A stretch of DNA of 64,000 nucleotides from Ailanthus altissimus (Eukaryota > Streptophyta > Magnoliopsida > Sapindales > Simaroubaceae). Where the stretch lies: positions 14,284,501 through 14,348,500 of the forward strand of contig OX327684.1 of the NCBI GenBank assembly GCA_946807835.1, in the 5' to 3' direction. A program made the position numbers and the translations under genes. A model generated the notes under the pieces. That model worked only from the letters and a program-made list of their open reading frames with translations, ran no database searches and was not told where the DNA came from. Positions 1 through 8,504 of this stretch are shown in pieces. Within the stretch, counting starts at the first letter, position 1. Every line of letters starts with the position of its first letter.

Positions 1-1890
1 ATGTTGATAATTTAGAAGGGGATGATTTAGCAGAAGGCGGACGTTGTTATGTTTCGACAAGCTCCCTAAATGTTGAAGCTAGAAGAATAGATTTTTGTGA
101 AGCAGAAAACCCCTTTGCGTTTATGCCTACAATACCACCATCAGACTTGGGCATTTCAGATAAGATATCGAGTAGTGAAATTGGCGATGTGTTTGTAGGA
201 AAGTTGTTTGATAGCAAAGACGAACTTCACCAGGCTATTAGTATGGTAGCACTTAAAGGTAATTGGAGCTTTAAAGTGTCAAGGTCGACAAAATATCATT
301 TTGAGATCAAATGTGATGATGATAGATGTCGATGGCGATTACGTGCAGTGTCGACAAATGCAGGGAAACATTTTATTGTGCGCAGAATTGATTCAAGTCA
401 CGTGTGCCAATTAGATTGATTGTACGATGGTCATCGACAAGCAAAGTCTCGGATTATTGGCAAATTTATAAAAAATAAGTTTCATTTGCGAGTCAACTTT
501 ATAGACCGAAGGAAATCCAAGCAGATATACGTGAAGAGTTTGGTCTGGACATAACGTACCCTACTGCTTGGCGGTCTAAGGAGCATGCATTGGTGTTGAT
601 ACGTGGTACTCTGGAGGGTTCATATAAATTACTTCCTACATACTGTCATATATTGAAACAACAGAACCCAGGTACAGTCATGTATTGGAGATTAATGATT
701 GCAAGCACTTCAAATATTTCTTTATGGCTCTTGAACCATGTATTAGAGGGTTCCAGTCTTCCATCCAACCGGTTATTGCAGTTGATGGTACATTTTTAAA
801 AAAATGCATACTTGGGAATAATGTTTGTGGCTGTTTGCAAGGATGGAAACAACTAGATTTTTTCACTTGCATAGGGTATTGCTGACTCTGAAAATGATGC
901 TTCATGGAAGTGGTTTATGGAAAAACTACGAGGAGTTATTGGCGATCTTGAGAACCTTGTATTTATATCATTAAAGAGGTATTTCCTAATGTATATCATG
1001 GTGTATGCATCCATCACTTGAAGTGTAATTTGGTAGCACGATATAAGATACCATTGCAGACAACAAAATGAGGGGAATATTTGGCCTCCTATTTTGTTGC
1101 TGCCAAAGCGTATCGCATAGCTGACTTTCAAAGGAAAATTTATAAGATGCGAGAAATAAAACCGGAGGCAATGAGATACTTGGAGGAGGAGGTTGGTTTT
1201 TCAAAATGGGCTCGATCAATGGGAGCATTTAGAAGATATGACATCATGACCACCAACATTGCAGAGAGCATTAACGCTGTTGTGAAGGATGCACGTGCCA
1301 TGACGGTGGCTGCCTTAATTGAGTGGATCCGAGAGTTAATGAAAAAATGGTTTGTTGAGAGACGTGTGGCTACAGAAAATATGCCAAACTTCTTGACCAC
1401 TTGGGCCCATGACAAGATTTGGAAGCACAATGATGATTCCGCTCGCATAATAGTGCATGCAATAGATCGATCTCGTTTTGTTGTTAAGGACCGAAAAAGA
1501 AATAGAATAATGGACATCCCGGGGAAGTCATGTAGTTATCGAAAGTTTGATATGCGGCAACTACCGTGTCCTCATGCACTTACAGTATGCAGGCATGTCA
1601 GATTCCAGTACCAGACTTTTTGTTCACGATATTACACTACTGAGTGTTTGTTGCGTGCATACAGTAAACCAGTAAATCCGGTTGGTCATCCGTTAGATTG
1701 GATTGTTCCAGAGGAGTTGAGAGCTGCTGACATCCAGCCTCCTATAGTACGTCGGCAATCAAGAAGACGGAGGAAGAATCGAATTCTATCACAAGGTGAG
1801 GCTCCCACGAAGAATGTATGCAGTCGCTGTAAGCAGCATGGATATAATCTACAAACTTATCGAAACCCAATTCTATTACATGGTAGTTGA
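1..1890 (+). pseudogene. Mutator-like (MULE) transposase pseudogene, 5' end outside window
   Basis: This is a broken MULE transposase read over several frames. A MuDR-type N-terminal DNA-binding region lies at about 190-415 (GKLFDSKDELHQAI, then CRWRLRA). The transposase core starts at VDGTF, with the first catalytic Asp codon at 784-786. The segment that should hold the second catalytic Asp (usually SDRH) is missing at about 970, where the frame jumps from VFIS to IKEVFPNVYHGVCIHHLK. A 269-residue open stretch (1081-1890) carries NIAESINAV, a SWIM finger whose CxC has become CSY while CPH remains, and a zinc knuckle CSRCKQHGYN whose last Cys is now Tyr. Frameshifts and stops occur near 417, 885 and 1070. 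The element cannot encode an active transposase. Its left end and TIR lie outside the window. It faces the ULP1-like pseudogene at 11911-14850, and the two probably belong to one element split by the LTR retrotransposon. Confidence 0.9.
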
Positions 1891-1897
1891 TGTGTTC

Positions 1898-4749
1898 TGT
1901 AGTAACCAGTATCCACGACTGGTAAGAATAAGTATTTATATATGTATAAATATACGTATTTTATTTGTATGTTGGTGATACTTGATTTATATATTGTTAT
2001 TAGTAGTGTTTGTATAGGTTAAGGTGATACTATTAGCATTGGGTTTAATTGCAAGACTTTAGATTTATTTTAGGGACCAAATTGTAATACTTTGAAAGTT
2101 TTTGGGGTAAATTCGTAAATACCAAAAATTAGTCACTTAGTATAAAAATACACTTTTAAAACCCTAATTCTCTCATTTTGGTCGAGCTACCTCTTTTAGA
2201 GAGAGAGAAGAGAGAAAAGAGGGGAGAGAAAGAGAAGAAGGAGAAGAAAAAGAAGAAGAAATTGGAATTTTGGATTTTAAGAGGTATATCACAACTATTT
2301 CTCAATTTATTGGTGTTAATTATGTTAATTTCTTTAAGTTTTGATTTCTGGAAAAATATATAATTGAGGATTTGATGTGTATTTCGTATGATATTTTGAG
2401 AATTGATGATGATCTATAAGATAGTTTGATAAATCATGATGGATTGTAGAATTTCTGCTTGATAGTCTCTTGATCCAAGAATTTTATAAATTGTTGTGAT
2501 TCGATTCTGGTTTTAAATTTTGAGTATACGAAATTAGACATGTTTAGTATCATCTGAGACTTTGAATCGATTCAAAATTCCAGAAATTGAATTTTTTGTG
2601 AATTTACCAAAATGACCCTGAAATTCTGGAAATTTCCTATGTGAACAGTATAATACAGTGACGAACAATGTTTGTCCTACTGAATGATCTTCAAAAATTA
2701 CGAATTTGTGGAATATGATAAGTTTATATGTCTAATATGATATACTCGGAATTGAGAATTTAGATCAATGTGGTTGAAATGTTATGATTTTCTAAAGTAT
2801 ATCCGCTCATTACAGTATTTGATTAACAGATTTTTAAAGCTAGAGAATGAAATAGTTTTAAAATACTTTTGGCAGTTATTTTGAAGTAAAATATTTATCA
2901 TGAATTGGGATATGTGCCAAGAGTATTTCTGTGGTAGTTTTACAATTTTTGAGTTAGTATATGATTTTATAAAATTAAGAGATTTAATACTGTTCAGTAA
3001 GTATCTTTATCTTGTCAGGTTAGTAGTTTGGATTCGATGGTATGTATGGAATGGATTGTGTAGGAATTTTGATATAATATTCATATATAAGAAGGATATA
3101 TGAGTTAAGAAAGATATATTCTGATTTTGGAGTAATTGGACATCATTTGATCTATTAGAAAATTTTGTTAAGTGTAAGTGATCAGAATGACAGGTTTTGG
3201 AGAAACCAAGTATTTAGACCAATTTGATGTGATAAATGCATTGTGTATAATTTTGTAAGCTATTTAAAGTATTTTGTGTGAATTTTGAGGCTTATGAAAG
3301 GATTAATCTCCATTGATAGGTTAAGGAGATTTAAGCCTTGTATTTGAAAGTGTTAAGAGGTAAGTATACTAGACTTTTTACTGAAATCACAATAAACATA
3401 GTAATTGTTTTGTATGATTTTGCAAATGGGGTTAAGAATATGTTTATGTTATGTCAAAGTATATTTTGATATGAAATGTGAATATATGTTTCTGAATGTG
3501 AGCATTGACATTGAGCATGGACATACATGTGTTTTTGTAAGTGAGCTTTCAAAATAAGATGTGTTTAATAAAGAAAGCTTTTGAAGTGTAATATGTCCAT
3601 GAGAAATATTTTGTATTTTGAGGGTACTTGAACTCACTGTTAACTTAGTAGGCATTTTATGTGATTTGTGGAGCCTTTATGTGTGGCCTTTCCTTCGGGA
3701 TTGGTATATGTTATGTGTTTCGTATGTAGGGAGGATCCTATTGGTACCTAAAGGAAGTGTGAGTCATCACATTCGTGTGGTGGCGTATTGGTACATGTGA
3801 GAGGACTCACCGATGATCAGGGTGAGGGTTTGGCTTTTACCTTCGGGCATAAGCGTTATATATGTGTGATTTAAAGACCTCACTTGTACTATTCCTCTCA
3901 TACGGTATGTCACCTACGAGTGACATTTGGCTCATTATGTGATATGTGATATGTAAGTCATACTAAGTAGTAGTTGAGTGATGGTATTCCTATTATGTGT
4001 TTTGAAAGAATGTGTAAGCGCTTACATGATATGTGATTTGATAAGATTATGATTTTGATTGATCACAGTATATCATACATATGCATTGTGTACATATATG
4101 TATTTGTATTTGATATATGAAAAACTAGTATGCTTACTGAGTTTTATACTCATTATAGTTTATGGTGATTTCAGGTAAATAAGGTACATGTGTGCTTAGC
4201 GGATTTGGCAAGGCTTCTGCTGTTCCTTGGGTTCCCTAAGTTGCTAGGTTGTTGTGTGTTTCATTTGGGGACACGTGGGATAGGATATTTGGTTTGTCCC
4301 TATTGAATAAATACTTATGTATTATCTCATTGTGTGTGGATTGGATTTGGTTTAAGTTTTATAAAGTGTGGTTATTGGATGATTTTAAGTAAGAATTTGC
4401 AATGGATATATTCTGGGCTCCCGGTAACAAAGTTGCTACTGGTGACGTAGTAGAGTGTTAATCTATGAGAAAACTCTGCGTATCTCCGGTTTAATAATTG
4501 TCCCAGTCATAATTCAATTGCTATAATTCTGAAAGAAATTGAAATGAATGTTTAAATATTGTCAAGAGAAGTTTATATTTATATGTTAGGTTATGGTTGA
4601 TTTTAGTGTTGAACTTACTAGCAACTTGCTAAGGATTTCAGTGTTGAATGAAAGTTGAAAATTTTGTGTAATATTATTTATGAGTGCACATGCAGTGAAT
4701 GAATGTAAGTGATGTCGTGTGTCGGATCTTTTGGGTCTGGGGCGTGACA
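1898..4749 (+). repeat. 5' LTR of the young retrotransposon
   Basis: The repeat runs TG...CA and is 2852 bp, equal in length and nearly identical in sequence to 8500-11351. It is non-coding; short frames inside it (for example 2178-2363 and 2900-3103) recur unchanged in the other LTR and show no protein features. A long purine-rich tract (about 2199-2263, GA/GAA repeats) follows the TATA box and would lie in the leader of the element transcript. Confidence 0.96.
2141..2150 (+). promoter_or_regulatory. LTR TATA box (TATAAAAATA)
   Basis: TATAAAAATA lies about 245 bp into the LTR and about 50 bp before the GA-rich leader. It is the best candidate for the element's own pol II promoter. The identical motif in the 3' LTR is at about 8743-8752 and could drive read-out into the downstream MULE remnant. 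Confidence 0.6.
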
Positions 4750-4757
4750 GCTTTTAT

Positions 4758-4769
4758 TGGTATCAGAGC
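4758..4769 (+). other. Primer-binding site (initiator tRNA-Met)
   Basis: TGGTATCAGAGC starts 9 bp after the LTR end and matches the complement of the 3' end of plant initiator tRNA-Met. It fixes the element's orientation as + and supports priming of minus-strand DNA synthesis. Confidence 0.92.
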
Positions 4770-4903
4770 TAAGATATGATTCTGTAGATTTTTAAGTGTC
4801 GAGTCAAGGGAACCGAGCAGATGCCAAATCCTTAGGATTGTATTTGTAGCTTTGTTGTGTAAAAGTTTGACATATTCCTTAAATTTTGTATGATTTTGTG
4901 AAG

Positions 4904-5002
4904 ATGACACATTATCCAAGAGCTGCTAAGATTGTTGTTGTTGTGGATAATGGTACCTTGTGGATCTTAATGTTACTATTTAGATTTTTTTTTAAGTTAT
5001 GA
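4904..5002 (+). pseudogene. Possible vestige of gag start
   Basis: A 32-codon frame (MTHYPRAAKIVVVV...) opens about 135 nt after the primer-binding site, where gag normally begins, and ends at a TGA. It has no recognisable gag domain. It could be the stub left when gag-pol was replaced by the antisense genes, or chance. Confidence 0.3.
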
Positions 5003-5134
5003 CTAATATGCTTAGTAAGAGTGATGTGGAATATCTTATAATGATAATTTGCATGTCATAGAGTAAATTGAGATAATTTTCTCAATGACAAAATATAGAG
5101 AAGTAGAGTATTGAAGACATCAATTGAAACAACT

Positions 5135-5140
5135 TTTATT
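5135..5140 (-). promoter_or_regulatory. AATAAA poly(A) signal for the LOG gene
   Basis: TTTATT on + reads AATAAA on -, about 47 nt after the LOG stop codon. With the TATA box at 5901-5908 it makes the LOG copy look like a complete transcription unit, not just a coding insert. Confidence 0.55.
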
Positions 5141-5186
5141 GAAAAGGAAAACAACAACAATAGCAGCAACAAAAATACAGTAGAGG

Positions 5187-5840
5187 CTACGGAGTGAGAT
5201 TTAAGTCTATTTTGCGCTTCTTCTGACTGTCATGAGTAGACCAATCTAACTGATGCAATGTTGGATTAGACAGAGGAATAAAAGACTGTAATTGATCAAT
5301 TAGTTGATCAACAGTTGGAGCTGAAATAAGAATCCGTCGTGCTAGAAGTGGGATGAATTGTGTTCCCGCTGCATAGTCAAGAAAAGATATCAACCCGTCG
5401 TAAAAGCCATTAACATTTAACAAACCAATGGGTTTTTGGTGGATTTGTAATTGTGCCCATGAGACAATTTGAAAAATTTCCTCCAAGGTCCCGAAACCTC
5501 CTGGTAGAGCTATGAAAGCATCTGCATGCCTAAGCATTTGAGCCATTCGCTCGTGCATAGATGAGACTTGTAACTCATCCCCAACTGTTTTTCCTACAAT
5601 ATTTTCAATAGCTAGAGGTTTTGGAATGATACCCAAAACTCGACTACCTTTATTGTATGCAGCTTTTGCCACAGACCCCATTAACCCTCGGTTACCTCCT
5701 CCATATACTAAATGTATATTTCGCTCAGCTAATACCTTACCAAGATTTTCTGCAACTTTTGTAAACTCTTCAGTATTCCCAGGGTTGGATCCACAAAAGA
5801 CACAAATTTTTATAAATCGACGAGCTGAGGTTTCCTCCAT
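5187..5840 (-). CDS. LOG-like: LOG-family cytokinin riboside 5'-monophosphate phosphoribohydrolase, intronless, inside retrotransposon
   Basis: The intact frame encodes 217 residues from the ATG at 5840 (MEETSARRF) to a TAG at 5187-5189. The frame extends four codons further upstream but only to a GTG, so the ATG is preferred. The family (lysine-decarboxylase-like Rossmann fold) cleaves cytokinin nucleotides to free active bases in the cytosol. Visible hallmarks are CVFCGSNPGN near the N-terminus, VYGGGNRGLMG, the MHER motif with its conserved Arg, and the signature PGGFGTLEE. Length matches plant LOG proteins (about 210-230). The usual MHERKAEM reads MHERMAQM, so the copy belongs to a divergent subgroup. 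Typical plant LOG genes have several introns and this copy has none. It lies antisense to the host element, with its own TATA box and AATAAA. No stops or frameshifts are present. Function is likely but unproven. Confidence 0.93.
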   Translation of the reverse strand: MEETSARRFIKICVFCGSNPGNTEEFTKVAENLGKVLAERNIHLVYGGGNRGLMGSVAKAAYNKGSRVLGIIPKPLAIENIVGKTVGDELQVSSMHERMAQMLRHADAFIALPGGFGTLEEIFQIVSWAQLQIHQKPIGLLNVNGFYDGLISFLDYAAGTQFIPLLARRILISAPTVDQLIDQLQSFIPLSNPTLHQLDWSTHDSQKKRKIDLNLTP

Positions 5841-5900
5841 TGTTATGCTCACCCTAATCTTTGAATGTTTTCGAATTTGAATAAGGATGGAATAATAATG

Positions 5901-5908
5901 TATTTATA
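5901..5908 (-). promoter_or_regulatory. TATA box of the LOG gene
   Basis: TATTTATA on + reads TATAAATA on -, preceded by CTC. Its first base is 68 nt upstream of the LOG ATG, so a start about 30 nt downstream would give a leader of roughly 30-40 nt. The 386-codon ORF has the same CTCTATAAATA string at nearly the same distance. Confidence 0.65.
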
Positions 5909-6270
5909 GAGAGACAAATTGATAATAGCTATGGAGCATATGTGTAAGTATGTTCAAGTATATATTTTTCTCGATTCTTGTGAGGCAAAAAAAAAAAGAA
6001 AAAAAAGAAGAAAAGAATCAGTTTTACTTTATCATTTTATAAGGGACAATAGGCCGCAAAATCTTGAATAAATATATGTTGATATGTAAGTGTGATAAAA
6101 ATTGTGTCGAAAGCGTGATGAGTTAGGTAAGATAATTAAGAAAAGTCAATAAAGGCCTATTTTATGGATTTAGGGACTTTGTCGTTTTGGCACTAATGGC
6201 CGATAATGCATCTATGACTTGAAGACTTTTTGAGCTAACAATTGAACTTTGGACATGAGGCCAAATTAAC
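5909..6270. other. Spacer between the two antisense genes
   Basis: This is AT-rich non-coding sequence that should contain the LOG promoter. An A-rich run with interspersed G lies at about 5988-6015. I see no gag-pol remnant. Confidence 0.5.
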
Positions 6271-6276
6271 TTTATT
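6271..6276 (-). promoter_or_regulatory. Candidate AATAAA poly(A) signal for the 386-codon ORF
   Basis: AATAAA on - lies about 170 nt after the stop of the upstream gene. It is a candidate only, because such hexamers are common in AT-rich DNA. Confidence 0.35.
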
Positions 6277-6445
6277 AATTACAAAGATTTTTGTGGTCTT
6301 AACATTGATTTTTGGATAGATTAAAAGCAGATATGAAGAAAGATAAAGCACACTTGACATAAAGATAAAGTAGTAGTCAGTCTCTCTTTGATGTGATAGA
6401 GCAACACCGATTTAGTTTCTGTGAAAATAGAAACAGCAATGTAGG

Positions 6446-7606
6446 TCAAAATGAGTCTCTTTGGTCGCTTTCATCTGTGTCGTATCCGTGAGAGAGGAAC
6501 TTATGGAGTTGTTGTTCCCATGCATTGAATGAGGGCTCTAGCTGAGTGGAATGTGGGTTTACCATATCTTGATCTTCTCCAGGTGAGCTGGTCTGGATGA
6601 GGGATGTGCTGGCTTCCTCTTGGATTTGGGTGTCGGTTGGATAAGGTTGGGAGTCTTGAAAGAGAGATAAGTCAAGATTGGGTTGGTGTTGGTCAGGTTC
6701 TGTCGGGACAACTGGCTGAGATTGAGTAGGTTCTGTCGGGACAGGTGGCTGAGGCCATTGGTGAAGGTTATCGATTTCTTGTCTGTATCTGGCATAATAA
6801 GTCATGTTTAGGATATGGTGATGGTGGGTAGAGTAATTTATAATTCTATGATGTGAAAGATGATGTTTTTGTCTTTGTTGAAATTTGAGTATATTGGCAA
6901 AATTCAGTTCTTCTGCAAAGTCATCTTCAACCTGTTCCCAAGGTGCAGAATTTTCTGGGGAAATCCAAACGGATGGAGGAATTATCTGGTTTTCTTGAGC
7001 AAGAATTCTTTCAAGTTCTCTCTTTTGCTGGATTACTTCTTCAGGCCAGAGCTTAATTGATCCTTTTAGTGAAAGGGTAAAGATGAGGTAATCCTTGACA
7101 GTGGGGTAATAATGGATTTCATGATCTGAAACAATCATACCCTTTCGTTGGAGAAGTAAAACAGACCAAAGATGTTGTCTAGGGACTGCAGCATTTGTGT
7201 TGTTTGCAATCATGTGTTGAAATTTAGTTATCCACCATGTCTTTGGGTAAAACCATTGGAGAAAAATCAGGGCTGGATGGTCTTCATCACATTTTTCTAA
7301 TTTTTGGAGGGTTCTAAGTAATGGGAATTCCATGGCGATTGTATACAGATCCAATAGATACCATAACAAGTAAAGGACAGGTTTGGACCATTGGGAAAAT
7401 GGGAAAAAAGAGTGCAGGTGAAAGAAAGGGTATTCCAAGTTGAACAAAGGGCCACCAAGAACTGTGAGGCTGTGTTCTTGGACTGCCAAGATGGCGTAGT
7501 GTCTGATGAATTCTTTGGCACGGGAATGGAGTGTTTTGGTTCTGATGAGGTCTGGAAATTGTGGTGGAGTAAAAGGAACAGGAGGAGTTATGATAATGGG
7601 ATTCAT
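6446..7606 (-). CDS. Unidentified 386-residue protein, antisense inside retrotransposon
   Basis: An intact frame runs from the ATG at 7606 (MNPIIITPPVPFTPPQFPD) to 6446. I do not recognise the family. Residues about 1-240 look like a folded domain rich in aromatic residues (NLEYPFFHLHSFFPF, WSKPVLYLLWYLL, FLQWFYPKTWW). A short charged stretch (about 195-210, QQKRELERILAQE) precedes a motif PPSVWISPENSAPWEQVEDDF. The tail (about 285-386) is Pro/Thr/Gln/Ser-rich with a near-duplicate VPTEPTQSQP / VPTEPDQHQP, and ends acidic. No signal peptide or zinc motif is clear; the hydrophobic run at about 80-95 is too short to call a membrane helix. It is upstream of LOG on the same strand and has its own TATA box. 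It could be an antisense accessory ORF of the kind reported in some plant LTR elements, or a captured host or viral gene. Confidence 0.75.
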   Translation of the reverse strand: MNPIIITPPVPFTPPQFPDLIRTKTLHSRAKEFIRHYAILAVQEHSLTVLGGPLFNLEYPFFHLHSFFPFSQWSKPVLYLLWYLLDLYTIAMEFPLLRTLQKLEKCDEDHPALIFLQWFYPKTWWITKFQHMIANNTNAAVPRQHLWSVLLLQRKGMIVSDHEIHYYPTVKDYLIFTLSLKGSIKLWPEEVIQQKRELERILAQENQIIPPSVWISPENSAPWEQVEDDFAEELNFANILKFQQRQKHHLSHHRIINYSTHHHHILNMTYYARYRQEIDNLHQWPQPPVPTEPTQSQPVVPTEPDQHQPNLDLSLFQDSQPYPTDTQIQEEASTSLIQTSSPGEDQDMVNPHSTQLEPSFNAWEQQLHKFLSHGYDTDESDQRDSF

Positions 7607-7668
7607 TATGAAGATGGTAAGAGGGTTGGTTTCCTTTATTGCTAGAAAAGTGATTATGAGGTTTAGGC

Positions 7669-7676
7669 TATTTATA
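7669..7676 (-). promoter_or_regulatory. TATA box of the 386-codon ORF
   Basis: TATAAATA on -, first base 70 nt upstream of the ATG at 7606, within the string CTCTATAAATA that also precedes LOG. An ACGT core (CCACGTAA on -) lies about 50 bp further upstream at about 7724-7731. Confidence 0.65.
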
Positions 7677-7740
7677 GAGTTTTGTGAAAGAAAATTAATA
7701 ATTGTTTTGTCCTTTTCTTTTACGTGGATGACGTTAAAGG

Positions 7741-8459
7741 AATAGTTGAAAAACCATATTTGCCATCGCAGTAATTGTACTAGTAGAATCTTTTCTGTTT
7801 GAAATTGAGCATATTAGAAAAAAAAAAAAACAGACATGTCAATCTCAATGAGAAAATGATGTCCAATAAGGTGGACTATTTTTTTTTAAGAGTTAAAGTA
7901 AGAGATATAATGTTAAGATCTATAGTTTAAGAATCAGTTGAACTAAAGGTCTTTTTATTGAAGTTGATTTTTGATCGTTTAAGATAATGCCTTCAATATT
8001 CTGATTTGAATGACAACTTAGTTGCGTAGAAATGCTACATTTGTTTTAATGATATCAAGGTAGTGAATGATATTATGACGTATGAGTTTATGTTGAAGGG
8101 ATTAAAATTTTCAGAGGAGTTAAGAATTTTATTTAAGAGATTAGTATGGGTATTCTACATCTATATTATTCTTTAATGAATAAAAGGTAAAGAGTATAGA
8201 TGCACATTAAATATTGAACGAATGGGAGAAAAGAATAAAAATATGTGTGTATAATTTTATAAGTCCATAATGTGTGTCATGTGTTTATTTTATGGATGAA
8301 TGTTTCGTACTTCTCTCACAGACTAAGTTATGAGCAAATCTTATATACCAAAAAGATTGCTTTGTAAATGTTTTATGAATAAACCATACTGTTGAAAAGT
8401 CAACTTGGGAATGAAAATAATAAATGAGAATTAAGTATCCTCATATGTTTGCTCAAGTC
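7741..8459 (+). other. Internal 3' region of the retrotransposon, no gene seen
   Basis: AT-rich sequence without a coherent frame on either strand. It sits where RT/RNaseH/integrase would lie in a full element, but I find no catalytic motif. The last part keeps spacing expected of a pol 3' end. Confidence 0.5.
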
Positions 8460-8504
8460 ATGAATTTCGAGGACGAAATTCTTATAAGGAGGGGAGAATT
8501 GTAG
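8460..8504 (+). pseudogene. Remnant of pol C-terminus (NFEDEIL motif)
   Basis: The frame MNFEDEILIRRGEL ends at a TAG that lies inside the LTR. NFEDEIL followed by a basic/Gly tail is the usual end of the integrase region in Tekay/Del-type chromoviruses. It is the only pol trace left and supports the classification. Confidence 0.65.
8486..8498 (+). other. Polypurine tract
   Basis: AAGGAGGGGAGAA ends one base before the 3' LTR start at 8500. It is the expected primer for plus-strand synthesis. Confidence 0.9.

Noticed and set aside
2178..2363. Open frame in the 5' LTR (and its twin at 8780-8965)
   Set aside because: It is a purine-repeat frame inside an LTR, identical in both LTRs, without protein features.
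5187..5852. LOG start at the upstream in-frame codon (5852)
   Set aside because: That codon is GTG. The first ATG is at 5840 and fits the TATA spacing.
6559..6795. Small - frame overlapping the 386-codon ORF
   Set aside because: Shadow frame within the longer intact frame, low-complexity content only.
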